In this document: in pieces, positions 7,766 to 17,243 of the stretch
Layout: every line of letters starts with the position of its first letter
Position numbering within the stretch: the stretch's first letter is position 1
Assembly (NCBI RefSeq): GCF_002812705.1
Contig: NZ_CP025030.1
Coordinates: 2,666,001-2,730,000 of the forward strand
DNA length: 64,000 bases
Origin: Achromobacter spanius
GTDB taxonomy: Bacteria; Pseudomonadota; Gammaproteobacteria; Burkholderiales; Burkholderiaceae_B
Direction of reading: 5' to 3'
The notes under the pieces: model-generated
What the model was told of the DNA's origin: nothing
Databases searched by the model: none
Seen by the model: the letters and a program-made list of their open reading frames with translations, nothing else
Program-made: the position numbers and the translations under genes

Positions 7766-9460
7766 ATGAATGCCCCCGAACCCCTCACCGTCAAGAACGG
7801 CATCAACCCCTTCCTGCAAGCGGACTTCTACAAGACGGGCCACCCGTTTCAATACCCCAAGGGCACCAACAAGATCCTGGCCAACTTCACGCCGCGCTCG
7901 GCGCGCCTGGCCCCGGTGCTGCCTGAATTGTTCGACGACAAGATCGTCTGGTTCGGCCTGCAAGGCTTCATCAAGGAAATCCTGATTGATCTGTTCAACC
8001 GCGAATTCTTCGGCAAGCCGGCAGGCGCCGCCGTGCGGCAGTATCAGCGCCGTGTGGATAACGCGTTGGGCAAGGGCGCGGTCACCGTGGACCACTTGCA
8101 GGCCTTGTACGAACTGGGCTATCTGCCGCTGGAAATCCGGTCGGTGCCGGAAGGCGCGCGTATTGATATCCGCGTGCCGCCCGTCACCTTCATCAACACG
8201 CACCCCGACTTCGCGTGGCTGGTGACGTATATCGAAACCCTGTTCAGTTGCGAATCGTGGAAGCCTTCCACGGTGGCCACCATCGCCTTTGAATACCGCA
8301 AGCTGTTGACGTATTTCGCCCGCCTGACGGGCAGCCCGATGGACTTCGTGAACTGGCAGGGCCACGACTTTTCCATGCGCGGCATGTCGGGCCTGTACGA
8401 CGCCCGCAAGAGCGGCGCGGGCCACTTGCTGTCATTCACGGGCACCGACACGATTCCCGCCATCGATTATCTGGAAGACATCTACGGCGCCGACTCCGAC
8501 CGCGAACTGGTCGGCGGCTCGGTGCCGGCCACCGAGCACTCGGTCATGTGCCTGGGCAGCAAGGAAGGCGAGATCGAAACCATTCGCCGCCTGGTCACGC
8601 AGGTGTACCCGGCGGGCATCGTGTCGGTGGTGTCGGACACCTGGGACTTCTGGCAGGTGGTGACGGATTTTGCCGCTGCGCTCAAGCCGGAAATCCTGTC
8701 GCGCCGGCCTGACGCCTTCGGCAACGCCAAGGTGGTGTTCCGCCCGGATTCCGGCGACCCCGTGAAGATCCTGACGGGCTACTTCTGCACCGATGTACCC
8801 AGCGTGGACGATGGCGCCGCGCTGGCCGCCGCCCGCCGCGACGGCGCAGAGGCCGTGCGCGATGCCGGCACTGGCGAGTATTGGCTGCTGGACGACAAGG
8901 CCCACGCCACCCAAACGCTGCGCGAGGCCGAGGTCAAGGGCGCCGTGCAGTGCCTGTGGGACCTCTTTGGTGGGGTAGAGACCGAGCGCGGCTACAAGCT
9001 GCTGGACCCGCACGTCGGCCTGATCTACGGCGACTCCATCACCTTGGCGCGTGGCCGCGACATTCTGGTCCGGCTCGAAAGAAAGGGCTTTGCGTCGGGC
9101 AACGTGGTGCTGGGCATCGGTTCCTACACCTATCAGTACCTGACGCGCGACAGCTTTGGCTGGGCGTTGAAGGCGACGTATGCCGAAGTCAATGGCGTGC
9201 CCGAAGAACTGGTGAAGGACCCGGTGACGGATTCCGGCGTGAAGCGTTCGGCCAAGGGTTTGCTGCGGGTGGAAGAAACCGCCACGGGGTATGTGCTGCA
9301 CGACCAGCAAACGCCCGAGCAAGCGGCGGGCGGCGCGTTGGTGCCGGTGTTTCGCGATGGCCAGTTGCTGGTTGAGCAGAACCTGGCGCAGATCCGCGAG
9401 CGGCTGCAAGGCTCGTGGGTCTGCCCCGAGCCGGGCAGCATTGCCTGGCCGCTGCGCTGA
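7766..9460 (+). CDS. nadV: Nicotinamide phosphoribosyltransferase
   Basis: The 564-residue enzyme converts nicotinamide and PRPP to NMN, the first step of NAD salvage. Recognisable parts are NPFLQADFYKTGHPFQYP at the N-terminus, the substrate region SFTGTDTIPAIDYL, the catalytic-histidine motif SVPATEHSVM and FRPDSGDPVKIL. It is longer than the roughly 460-490 residues usual for the family, and the extra length seems to lie after KILTG, in an alanine-rich insert. GAAGGAA precedes the ATG at 7766; an in-frame start 63 bp upstream overlaps the end of prs and is less likely. It is co-transcribed with prs. Confidence 0.92.
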   Translation: MNAPEPLTVKNGINPFLQADFYKTGHPFQYPKGTNKILANFTPRSARLAPVLPELFDDKIVWFGLQGFIKEILIDLFNREFFGKPAGAAVRQYQRRVDNALGKGAVTVDHLQALYELGYLPLEIRSVPEGARIDIRVPPVTFINTHPDFAWLVTYIETLFSCESWKPSTVATIAFEYRKLLTYFARLTGSPMDFVNWQGHDFSMRGMSGLYDARKSGAGHLLSFTGTDTIPAIDYLEDIYGADSDRELVGGSVPATEHSVMCLGSKEGEIETIRRLVTQVYPAGIVSVVSDTWDFWQVVTDFAAALKPEILSRRPDAFGNAKVVFRPDSGDPVKILTGYFCTDVPSVDDGAALAAARRDGAEAVRDAGTGEYWLLDDKAHATQTLREAEVKGAVQCLWDLFGGVETERGYKLLDPHVGLIYGDSITLARGRDILVRLERKGFASGNVVLGIGSYTYQYLTRDSFGWALKATYAEVNGVPEELVKDPVTDSGVKRSAKGLLRVEETATGYVLHDQQTPEQAAGGALVPVFRDGQLLVEQNLAQIRERLQGSWVCPEPGSIAWPLR

Positions 9461-9491
9461 ACCCTTGCACTGAATTCCTGCGCCACCCATG

Positions 9492-9531
9492 AAAAAGCCG
9501 CGCCGCCCAAGAAGGGCGGCGCGGCTTTTTT
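9492..9531. terminator. Bidirectional Rho-independent terminator
   Basis: A 12-bp GC-only stem GCCGCGCCGCCC / GGGCGGCGCGGC (9497-9508, 9514-9525) with a 5-nt loop is flanked by five A on the left and six T on the right. It can terminate both nadV and the convergent cyo-SURF1 operon. Confidence 0.9.
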
Positions 9532-9545
9532 CTACCGGCTTGGCG

Positions 9546-10331
9546 TCAGCCCTTGCCGCGTCCGCGCTTTTCTTCGCGCACGAAAATCACTACGCCAACA
9601 ATGATCATCAGCGCCAGGGCATACCAGGTAATGGCATAGACCAGGTGATTGTTCGGGAAGGTCAGCACGGTCAGCCCGCCGACCGGCGCTTGGGCCGGGT
9701 CGCGGCTGGGGCTGGACGCGGCATCGGCATCAATGAAGTAGGGCGCCACGTCCGTCAGCCCGCGCGCCGCGGCGATGCCCGGCAGGTCACGCGAATACCA
9801 GAGGTTGGCGGCGGGGTCGTTGTTGCGCAGAAAACCGCTGCCCGGCTCGCCCATGCGCAGCAGCCCGGTGACGCGGGCCTCGGCGGCGGGCTGCGGGGGG
9901 GATACCGCCTGATTCTTGCGCCATTGCGGCAGCACGAAACCCCGGTTGACCAGCACCGTGCCGCCGCCATCGGCCAGTTGCAATGGGGTCATGACCCAGT
10001 AGCCGCTGCCCAGTTCGGTGGCGGCCTGCACCAGCGTCTGGCGGTCGTACTGGTAGGTGCCCGTTGCCGTCACGTGGCGGTATTCGGCGTTGCCGGCGGT
10101 CAGGCCGCGCCAGTCCGGCTTGCCCGGCGCCGGCGAAGTAGGCGCATGCGCGCGTTGCTGCACCTGCGAGATCAGCTCTTTTTTCCAGGCCAGGCGATGC
10201 ACCTGCCAGGTACCCAGGGCGCACAAGCCCGCGAAGAGCACGGCAGCAACCACCCCCAGGATGACCAGGGTGGTTTTGCTGCGCGGTTTACGGGGGGAGT
10301 CGCTGCGTGTGGAGTCTTTTACCGCTGCCAT
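9546..10331 (-). CDS. SURF1-family oxidase assembly protein
   Basis: The 261-residue membrane protein has the SURF1 plan: an N-terminal transmembrane segment (about 20-42) followed by LGTWQVHRLAWKKELI, a periplasmic domain with the signature VLVNRGFVLPQW, and a C-terminal transmembrane segment after NNHLVYAITWYALAL. SURF1 proteins help insert haem into haem-copper oxidases. The start codon overlaps the cyoD stop by one base (TGATG), so it is translationally coupled to the bo3 operon and probably serves this oxidase. Confidence 0.92.
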   Translation of the reverse strand: MAAVKDSTRSDSPRKPRSKTTLVILGVVAAVLFAGLCALGTWQVHRLAWKKELISQVQQRAHAPTSPAPGKPDWRGLTAGNAEYRHVTATGTYQYDRQTLVQAATELGSGYWVMTPLQLADGGGTVLVNRGFVLPQWRKNQAVSPPQPAAEARVTGLLRMGEPGSGFLRNNDPAANLWYSRDLPGIAAARGLTDVAPYFIDADAASSPSRDPAQAPVGGLTVLTFPNNHLVYAITWYALALMIIVGVVIFVREEKRGRGKG

Positions 10332-10747
10332 CAGGGCATTTTCCGCATGTCGTGTATGGACATGGGCATCATATTGGAGTTCAAGTGATACATGATCCAG
10401 ATTGATCCGCTGAGCGTGATTACGACCAGCACCAGCGTGAATATTAACGCCAACATGTTCCAGCCGCTTTCGGACTTGGTGTCCATGTGCAGGAAGTACA
10501 CCAGATGGACCACGATCTGCACCATGGCGAACGCCAGGATGATCAGGGCGGTGGTGCGTGAATTCTCGAACACGCGGTCCATGACCAGCCAGAAGGGGAT
10601 CGCGGTCAGGATGGCCGCCAGGATGAACCCCGTGACGTAGCTCTTCATGGTGCCGTGGCTGGCGCCGTCGTCGTCATGGTCGTCATGGTGGTCATGGCCG
10701 TGGCCATGGTGGCCGCGGTCAGCCAGGTTATCCATGTGCGAGCTCAT
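10331..10747 (-). CDS. cyoD: Cytochrome bo3 ubiquinol oxidase subunit IV
   Basis: The 138-residue protein has three transmembrane helices with the typical segments [40 protein letters not shown] and a third helix before the C-terminus. The N-terminal 30 residues are unusually rich in His and Asp ([16 protein letters not shown]) and could bind metal. The ATG at 10747 overlaps the cyoC stop by 4 bp. A longer frame upstream is a shadow of cyoC. Confidence 0.93.
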   Translation of the reverse strand: MSSHMDNLADRGHHGHGHDHHDDHDDDGASHGTMKSYVTGFILAAILTAIPFWLVMDRVFENSRTTALIILAFAMVQIVVHLVYFLHMDTKSESGWNMLALIFTLVLVVITLSGSIWIMYHLNSNMMPMSIHDMRKMP

Positions 10748-11385
10748 GGCAGCACTCCCATCAGATACACGAAGGTGAACACGCCCACCCAGATCAGGTC
10801 CAGGAAGTGCCAGAACAGCGACAGGCACATCAGGCGGCGGCGGTTCTCGGGGATCAGGCCGTGCATGCGCACCTGGATCATCATCGTCACCAGCCAGACG
10901 ATGCCGAAGGTGACGTGCAGCCCGTGCGTGCCGACCAGGGTGAAGAAGGCCGACAGGAAGGCACTGCGCTGCGGCCCCGCGCCCAGGTGGATCAGATGCG
11001 CGAATTCGTAGATTTCCAGCGCCAGGAAGCCCAGGCCCAGGATGCCGGTGATGCCCAGCCACAACTGCGTCGCGCCGATGCGGTTGCGCCGCATCTCCAG
11101 CATGGCGAAGCCGTAGGTAATGGACGACAGCAGCAGCAAGGATGTATTCACCGCCACCAGGGGCAGGTCGAACAGGTCGGCGCCGGACGGACCCGCCGCG
11201 TAGCTGCGACCCAGCACGCCGTAGACGGCGAACAGGCAGGCGAAGATGAGGCAGTCGCTCATCAGGTAGACCCAGAAGCCCAGCAGGGTGCCGTTCTTGG
11301 GATGGTGTTCGCCCGGGACGTAGAACACGGGCTCGGAGGGCGGCGCGGCGCCGCCTTGCAGGGTGGGGGCCAAGGTATCAGACAT
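10744..11385 (-). CDS. cyoC: Cytochrome bo3 ubiquinol oxidase subunit III
   Basis: The 213-residue product belongs to the haem-copper oxidase subunit III family, with five predicted transmembrane helices. Typical motifs include [50 protein letters not shown] and a [17 protein letters not shown] ending. It overlaps cyoB by 8 bp at its start and cyoD by 4 bp at its end, as expected for a tight operon. It stabilises the proton-pumping core. Confidence 0.96.
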   Translation of the reverse strand: MSDTLAPTLQGGAAPPSEPVFYVPGEHHPKNGTLLGFWVYLMSDCLIFACLFAVYGVLGRSYAAGPSGADLFDLPLVAVNTSLLLLSSITYGFAMLEMRRNRIGATQLWLGITGILGLGFLALEIYEFAHLIHLGAGPQRSAFLSAFFTLVGTHGLHVTFGIVWLVTMMIQVRMHGLIPENRRRLMCLSLFWHFLDLIWVGVFTFVYLMGVLP

Positions 11386-13381
11386 GTTTCGCTAACAACC
11401 TCGTGCGGGCGTCTTCTTCGCGCACGACCTCGGCGGTCGGCACGTAGTAGTCGCGCTTGTAGTTGAAGGTATGAATGATGGACACCAGGATCAGCGCCAC
11501 GAACGACAGCACGGCCAGCGGCCACATGTGCCAGATCAACGCAAAGCCCATCACCACGCTGATGGCCGCCAGCACGATGCCGGCCCAGGTGTTCTTCGGC
11601 ATGTGGATGGGAATGAAGCCCTGCTGCGGCCGCTCGTAGCCGTGCTGCTTCATCTGCCACCAGGCGTCCAGGTCATGCACGCGCGGAGTGAAGGCAAAGT
11701 TGTAGTTGGGCGGGGGCGACGACGTGGACCATTCCAGCGTGCGGCCGTCCCAGGGGTCGCCGGTGTCGTCGCGCAGTTGGTCGCGGCGGCGGTAGCTGAC
11801 CACCAACTGGATGATGAAGCTGGCGATGCCGCAGGCGATCAGCAGCGCGCCAAACGCCGCGACCTGGAACCAGATCTGCAACGACATGTCTTCAAAGTGG
11901 CTCACGCGGCGGGTCACGCCCATCAGGCCCAGCACGTACAGCGGCATGAAGGCCACGTAGAAGCCCACCAGCCAGAACCAGAACGAGCACTTGCCCCAGA
12001 ACGGGTCAAGCTTGTAGCCGAAGGCCTTGGGGAACCAGTAGGTGATGCCGGCCATCAGCCCGAACAGCACGCCGCCGATGATGACGTTGTGAAAGTGCGC
12101 CACCAGGAACAGGCTATTGTGCAGGACGAAATCGGCGGGCGGCACGGCCAGCAACACACCTGTCATACCGCCAATCACGAAAGTGACCATGAAGCCCATC
12201 GTCCACAGCATGGGAACTTCAAACTGGATGCGGCCACGGTACATGGTGAACAGCCAGTTGAAGATCTTGGCGCCGGTCGGGATCGAGATGATCATTGTCG
12301 TGATCCCGAAGAACGAGTTCACGCTGGCCCCCGACCCCATGGTGAAGAAGTGGTGCAGCCAGACCAGGTATGACAGCACCGTAATCACCACGGTCGCGTA
12401 CACCATGGACGCATAGCCGAACAGGCGCTTGCGGCAGAACGTGGCAACCACCTCCGAGAATATGCCGAAGGCGGGCAGGATCAGGATGTAGACCTCGGGG
12501 TGGCCCCAGATCCAGATCAGGTTCACGTACATCATGGCGTTGCCGCCGAAGTCCGCCGTGAAGAAGTTGGTGCCCACGTAGCGATCCATGGACAGCAGCG
12601 CCAGCACGGCGGTCAACACGGGGAAGGCCGCCACGATCAGCACGTTGGTGCACAGCGCGGTCCAGGTGAAGATGGGCATGCGCATCATCTTCATGCCGGG
12701 CGCGCGCATTTTCACGATGGTGACCAGCAGGTTGACGCCGGATAGCAGGGTTCCCACCCCGGCAATCTGCAAGGCCCATATGTAGTAGTCGACCCCGACG
12801 TCCGGGCTGTGCAATATGCCTGACAGGGGTGGATACGCCAGCCAGCCGGTGCGCGCGAATTCGCCCACGAACAGCGACATCATCACCAGGATCACGCCGC
12901 CCGTCGTCATCCAGAAACTGAAGTTGTTCAGGAAAGGAAAGGCCACGTCGCGCGCGCCGATCTGTAGCGGCACGATGTAGTTCATCAGCCCCGTGACCAG
13001 CGGCATGGCCACGAAGAAGATCATGATCACACCATGCGCGGTGAAGATCTGGTCGTAGTGGTGCGGGGGCAGGTAGCCGGTGGAATCGCCAAAGGCCACG
13101 GCCTGCTGCATGCGCATCATGATGGCGTCGGCAAAGCCGCGCAGCAGCATCACAATGCCCAGAATCACATACATGATCCCGATTTTCTTGTGGTCGATGC
13201 TGGTGAACCACTCATGCCACAGATAGCCCCATTTCTTGTAGTACGTGATGGAGCCCAGCACCACGATGCCGCCGATGGCCACCATGAAAAAGGTGGCAAG
13301 CAGAATGGGGTCGTGCAGGGGGATGGCGTCCCAGGTCAGTCGACCGAAGATCAGCTTGGTGAGGTCTGGTTGATCAGGCAT
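11378..13381 (-). CDS. cyoB: Cytochrome bo3 ubiquinol oxidase subunit I
   Basis: The 667-residue catalytic subunit binds haem b, haem o3 and CuB and reduces oxygen while pumping protons. The metal ligands are visible in [20 protein letters not shown] (the cross-linked His-Tyr region), [10 protein letters not shown] and [12 protein letters not shown]. The quinol-site residues of the E. coli enzyme are conserved: RGFAD and PHHYDQ. Those residues argue for a quinol rather than a cytochrome c oxidase. The length matches E. coli CyoB. Confidence 0.97.
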   Translation of the reverse strand: MPDQPDLTKLIFGRLTWDAIPLHDPILLATFFMVAIGGIVVLGSITYYKKWGYLWHEWFTSIDHKKIGIMYVILGIVMLLRGFADAIMMRMQQAVAFGDSTGYLPPHHYDQIFTAHGVIMIFFVAMPLVTGLMNYIVPLQIGARDVAFPFLNNFSFWMTTGGVILVMMSLFVGEFARTGWLAYPPLSGILHSPDVGVDYYIWALQIAGVGTLLSGVNLLVTIVKMRAPGMKMMRMPIFTWTALCTNVLIVAAFPVLTAVLALLSMDRYVGTNFFTADFGGNAMMYVNLIWIWGHPEVYILILPAFGIFSEVVATFCRKRLFGYASMVYATVVITVLSYLVWLHHFFTMGSGASVNSFFGITTMIISIPTGAKIFNWLFTMYRGRIQFEVPMLWTMGFMVTFVIGGMTGVLLAVPPADFVLHNSLFLVAHFHNVIIGGVLFGLMAGITYWFPKAFGYKLDPFWGKCSFWFWLVGFYVAFMPLYVLGLMGVTRRVSHFEDMSLQIWFQVAAFGALLIACGIASFIIQLVVSYRRRDQLRDDTGDPWDGRTLEWSTSSPPPNYNFAFTPRVHDLDAWWQMKQHGYERPQQGFIPIHMPKNTWAGIVLAAISVVMGFALIWHMWPLAVLSFVALILVSIIHTFNYKRDYYVPTAEVVREEDARTRLLAKHV

Positions 13382-13457
13382 CTTGATTCCAGCGTAAAGA
13401 CCACGATTTCATGAAACCCCTGCGTCATCCGATTCGGATCGCGGCAGACGCGCGGCG

Positions 13458-14507
13458 CTACAACACCAGCCCTTCGGTGGACGTGCACATGGAACCCACA
13501 TACATGCGCGGCGGCGTGCCGGTCAGGCCCAGGCGCTCGCGCGTGGCCGGGTCCAGGGTGGTGATGTTGAGCGCGCCGGGTATGCCCATGCCCCCTTGCG
13601 AGTCGATGGCCATGGCGTCTTTCATGCACATGCGGTTGCCTTCCACGCAGCGGTTCACGATGGCGTCGAACAGGCCCGGCGCCACCGAGGCGTAGCGTTG
13701 CACGGGGTTGCGTTCGCTGGGCTGTTCAAGCTTCAGGTAGACGTCGCGGCTGAGCGTGGTGCTGGAGGCGCGCGCGTCGGCCACCCATTTGTCGAAGCCT
13801 TGCTGATCCACGCCATGGAACTTGAAGCGCATGGCCGAGAAGCCCGGGCCGCTGAAGTTGGCGGACAGGCCTTCGTATTCGCCGGGGTGGTTGATGACGG
13901 CGTGCAAGGTGGTCTGCATGCCGGGCATGGCGTAGATCTGCCCGGCCAGCGCCGGTACGAAGAAAGAGTTCATCACCGATGACGAGGTGATCTTGAACTG
14001 GATGGGGCGGTCGACCGGCGCGGCCATTTCGTTGACGGCGGCCACGCCTTGCTCGGGATACAGGAACAGCCATTTCCAGTCCAGCGCCACCACCTCGACC
14101 ACCAGCGGCTTGGTGCCCGCGGGCACCTCGCGGCCTTCGGACAAACGGGCCAGCGGTCGGTAGGGATCCAACTGATGGGTGCTGACCCAGGTGAGCGCGC
14201 CCAGCGCAATGATGATCAGGAGCGGCGCGGCCCAGATCAGCAGCTCCAGCATCGTGGAGTGGTTCCATTCCGGGTCGTAGTGAGCGTCCTTGTTGCTGGC
14301 CCGATAGCGCCATGCAAACAGGAACGTCAAGAAGATGACCGGCACGATGATCAGCAGCATCAAGCCGGTTGAGATGATGATCAGATTGCGTTGCTGCACT
14401 GCTATGTCGCCTGATGGCGAGAGCAGCACCGCATTGCATCCAGCAAGCAATGGCAGGGCGGCAATCAAGATCAATCCGCGGAGCCTTGGGAGGGACGACA
14501 TGGCCAT
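13458..14507 (-). CDS. cyoA: Cytochrome bo3 ubiquinol oxidase subunit II
   Basis: The protein is a lipoprotein with the lipobox LLAGC, two transmembrane helices and a periplasmic cupredoxin-like domain. It contains ASNKDAHYDPEWNHS and DWKWLFLYPEQGVA, very like E. coli CyoA, and lacks the CuA cysteine pair, as quinol oxidases do. ATG 14507 and ATG 14501 are both possible; GGGGT lies 8 bp before the second. The C-terminal tail carries two close cysteines (CVEGNRMC), which is less usual. It is first in the cyoABCD-SURF1 operon, and cyoE is not in the cluster. Confidence 0.95.
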   Translation of the reverse strand: MAMSSLPRLRGLILIAALPLLAGCNAVLLSPSGDIAVQQRNLIIISTGLMLLIIVPVIFLTFLFAWRYRASNKDAHYDPEWNHSTMLELLIWAAPLLIIIALGALTWVSTHQLDPYRPLARLSEGREVPAGTKPLVVEVVALDWKWLFLYPEQGVAAVNEMAAPVDRPIQFKITSSSVMNSFFVPALAGQIYAMPGMQTTLHAVINHPGEYEGLSANFSGPGFSAMRFKFHGVDQQGFDKWVADARASSTTLSRDVYLKLEQPSERNPVQRYASVAPGLFDAIVNRCVEGNRMCMKDAMAIDSQGGMGIPGALNITTLDPATRERLGLTGTPPRMYVGSMCTSTEGLVL

Positions 14508-14721
14508 ACCCCGAAACGTAACCGTGGGAAGTAAACGCAACACTACGCTGGAAGCCGCGAAAAATCTAGGGTAAAAGAACAAAAGTGTGCACGGCATTGT
14601 GCGCGCGGCAGGGCGCTATCCCTGTGTGGATGCGGCTTGGCGCGTGGTGGCTTCGTCGCGCGCCGGCAGGTTGCAAGATCGTAGACAAGGCAGTTTCGAA
14701 CTTCCAACAGCGAGCAAATCC

Positions 14722-16056
14722 ATGTCGACCTCCACGCGGTATCCCGGTCATGCCCCTTCCGTTCCCGGCCCGGGGGCAACGTCCGGCGGGGCGAGCCATG
14801 CCAAGGTGGCTCCCGGCGAAATCGCCGTCGGCGTGGTCGTGGGGCGCGCCTCTGAATACTTTGATTTCTTCGTATTCGGCATCGCCTGCGTGCTGGTCTT
14901 TCCCAAAGTTTTCTTCCCCTTTGAAGCGCCGCTGGAAGGCACGCTCTGGGCGTTTGTCATCTTCTCGTTCGCGTTCATCATGCGGCCCATCGGCACGGCG
15001 CTGTCGATGGCGATCCAGCGACGTTGGGGCCGCGCCACAAAACTGACGGTGGCCTTGTTCGTGCTGGGCACCGCCACGGTGGGCATGGCGTTTTTGCCCA
15101 GCTACGAAACCATCGGCGCGCACGCGATTACATTGCTGGCGGTATTTCGTTGTTTGCAAGGGCTGGCGTTCGGCGGGTCATGGGATGGCCTGCCGTCGTT
15201 GCTGGCGCTGAATGCGCCGCCGCATCGGCGCGGCTGGTATTCGATGATGGGGCAGTTGGGCGCACCGGTGGGGTTCCTGGTGGCCAGCGCGCTGTTCCTG
15301 TATTTGCACGTGACGCTGACCGAGGCGGACTTCATCGAATGGGGTTGGCGCTATCCGTTCTTCGTGGCGTTCGCCATCAACGTGGTGGCGCTGTTCGCGC
15401 GGCTGCGGCTTGTGGTCACCGAGGAATACACGCAACTGCTTGAAGAGGGCGAGCTTGAACCCATCAGCATTGCAGAAATGGTGCGTTCACAAGGCTACAA
15501 CCTGTTCATCGGCGCGTTCGCCGCCTTGGCCAGCTACGCGCTGTTCCACCTGGTCACCGTGTTTCCGCTGTCCTGGATTGCCATCAGCGCCACGCAGCAG
15601 ATTACGGACGTGCTGATCGTGCAGATCTTCGGCGCCATCCTGGGCATTCTGGGTACGGTGGCCTCGGGCTGGCTGGCCGACCGTATCGGCCGGCGCACCA
15701 CCTTGGGCATGCTGGCGGTAGCGATCGCCATCTTCGCGCTGTTCACGCCGTGGCTGCTGGGTGGCGGTCCGGTCGCGCAGGACGCCTTCATCCTGGTGGG
15801 CTTTGTGTTGCTGGGCCTGTCGTATGGGCAGGCGTCCGGCACCGTGACCGCGAACTTCACGCGCCGCTTCCGTTATACCGGCGCCGCGTTGACGTCCGAC
15901 ATGGCCTGGCTGATCGGCGCGGCGTTCGCGCCGGTGGTGGCGCTGGGGCTGTCGGCCCGCTTCGGGCTGGTGGCGGTCAGCATCTATCTGCTGTCGGGCG
16001 CCGCGTGCACCCTGCTGGCGCTGCGCATCAACAAGGTGCTGGAAACTCGGGATTAA
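14722..16056 (+). CDS. MFS transporter, metabolite:H+ symporter type
   Basis: The 444-residue protein has twelve predicted transmembrane segments and the sequence style of the MHS family. That includes ASEYFDFFVFGIACVLVFPKVFF in helix 1, FRCLQGLAFGGSWDG in helix 4-5 and the loop signature GWLADRIGRRTT. MHS proteins import carboxylates or similar small metabolites with protons. The substrate cannot be told from sequence. The ATG at 14722 follows a leader that does not look coding. It is divergent from cyoA across about 210 bp. Confidence 0.88.
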   Translation: MSTSTRYPGHAPSVPGPGATSGGASHAKVAPGEIAVGVVVGRASEYFDFFVFGIACVLVFPKVFFPFEAPLEGTLWAFVIFSFAFIMRPIGTALSMAIQRRWGRATKLTVALFVLGTATVGMAFLPSYETIGAHAITLLAVFRCLQGLAFGGSWDGLPSLLALNAPPHRRGWYSMMGQLGAPVGFLVASALFLYLHVTLTEADFIEWGWRYPFFVAFAINVVALFARLRLVVTEEYTQLLEEGELEPISIAEMVRSQGYNLFIGAFAALASYALFHLVTVFPLSWIAISATQQITDVLIVQIFGAILGILGTVASGWLADRIGRRTTLGMLAVAIAIFALFTPWLLGGGPVAQDAFILVGFVLLGLSYGQASGTVTANFTRRFRYTGAALTSDMAWLIGAAFAPVVALGLSARFGLVAVSIYLLSGAACTLLALRINKVLETRD

Positions 16057-16086
16057 GCGAGAGAAAGCAAGCGCGGAATCAAATCC

Positions 16087-16117
16087 GGGCGCGGGGGCGG
16101 CTCAGCCGCCCGCGCCC
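16087..16117. terminator. GC-rich hairpin over convergent gene ends
   Basis: GGGCGCGGGGGCGGC and GCCGCCCGCGCCC form a long stem with a small bulge and the loop TCA, which is the stop codon of the minus-strand gene. It lies 31 bp after the stop of the MFS gene. No U tract is present. Confidence 0.4.
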
Positions 16118-17145
16118 TCAAGCACGTTGGCCACATTGATCCCCACATCCGCCACGGCGTAGCCGCCTTCCATCGTGAACACGGTGGGCAGGCCCAGGCC
16201 GGCCAGCATGCGGCCCACTTCAAGGTAGTCCGCGCTTTTCAGCTTGAACTTCGAGATGGGATCGCCCTCGTAGGTGTCCACGCCCAGCGCCACCACCACG
16301 GCATCGGCCTTGAATGCCTGGATGGCGGAAATCCCTTGCTGCAAGGCTTGCGTCCAGGTGGCGAAGTCGGTGCCGGCCGCGAGCGGCAGATTCAGGTTGG
16401 CGCCAAAGCCCGCACCTTCGCCTTCCTCGTCGGCATAGCCCAGAAAGAAGGGGTATTCCGTGGTTGGGTCGCCGTGTACCGACACCGTCAGCACGTCGCC
16501 ACGTTCATAGAAAATGCTCTGCGTGCCATTGCCGTGGTGGTAGTCCACATCAAGAATCGCCACGCGCGCGGCGCCCGCATCGCGCAGGGCTTGCGCGGCC
16601 AGCGCCGCGTTATTCAAGAAACAATAGCCGCCGAAAAAGTCGGCGCCCGCATGGTGGCCGGGCGGGCGGGTCAAGGCCATGGCGGCGCGCGGGCCGCCCG
16701 GGGCCATCACGGCGCGTGCCGCGTCGACGGCGCAGGCGGCGCCGGCAGTGGCCGCTTCCCAGGTGCCGGCCGTCAGCGGGCAGCCGCTGTCAAACGAGAA
16801 CAGCCCGACGCGCGCGGCGAAGTTGGTGGGTTCGATGTCATGACGAAAGCCGCGCACCGGCCAGACGGACGGCAGGATGTCCAGGTCTGCGTTGGCCGGG
16901 TCCAGCGCCACCCAGTCTTGCCAGGCGCTGGCCAAAAAGTTCACGTAGCGCGGGGTGTGTACGCGCTTGATCAGGTTCATGTCGGGTGCTGACGGCGCGC
17001 GCAGTTCGCCGATGCCGCGCTGGCGCAGCGCGTCGAGTACATATTCCAGTCGCGCCGGCGTTTCGTGGCAGGGCACGAGCTTGCCGCGGAACATTTCCTG
17101 GCGGCCAGCATGTTTGTCATGGACGGGGTTGTGGAAAATCAGCAC
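16102..17145 (-). CDS. Histone-deacetylase-like amidohydrolase
   Basis: The 347-residue product is a zinc-dependent deacetylase of the HDAC / acetylpolyamine amidohydrolase family. The key regions are RPPGHHAG (active-site histidines), FLNNAALAA, the zinc-binding LDVDYHHGNGTQSIFYE with an aspartate and histidine ligand, and ALGVDTYEGDP with the third ligand. Acetylpolyamines are the likely substrates, given the YCFLNN and DPTTEYPFFLGYADE pattern. I chose GTG 17145 because AAGGA lies about 8 bp before it; the next in-frame start upstream (TTG 17172) has no such signal. Confidence 0.9.
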   Translation of the reverse strand: MLIFHNPVHDKHAGRQEMFRGKLVPCHETPARLEYVLDALRQRGIGELRAPSAPDMNLIKRVHTPRYVNFLASAWQDWVALDPANADLDILPSVWPVRGFRHDIEPTNFAARVGLFSFDSGCPLTAGTWEAATAGAACAVDAARAVMAPGGPRAAMALTRPPGHHAGADFFGGYCFLNNAALAAQALRDAGAARVAILDVDYHHGNGTQSIFYERGDVLTVSVHGDPTTEYPFFLGYADEEGEGAGFGANLNLPLAAGTDFATWTQALQQGISAIQAFKADAVVVALGVDTYEGDPISKFKLKSADYLEVGRMLAGLGLPTVFTMEGGYAVADVGINVANVLEGAGG

Positions 17146-17179
17146 GGCGTGGGTCCTTGAAGGGGCGGGCAATGAGGGG

Positions 17180-17243
17180 TGACGGACGACGAATAAGGAA
17201 TGGCGGACGTCACCAATACGGGATGACGGACGTCACTATAGCG
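17180..17243. repeat. Three short direct repeats around GACGTC
   Basis: TGACGGACGACG (17180), TGGCGGACGTCAC (17201) and TGACGGACGTCAC (17224) are spaced 21 and 23 bp. They lie between the HDAC-like gene and the end of the ydcF-like gene. They could be operator half-sites or a small minisatellite. Confidence 0.4.
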
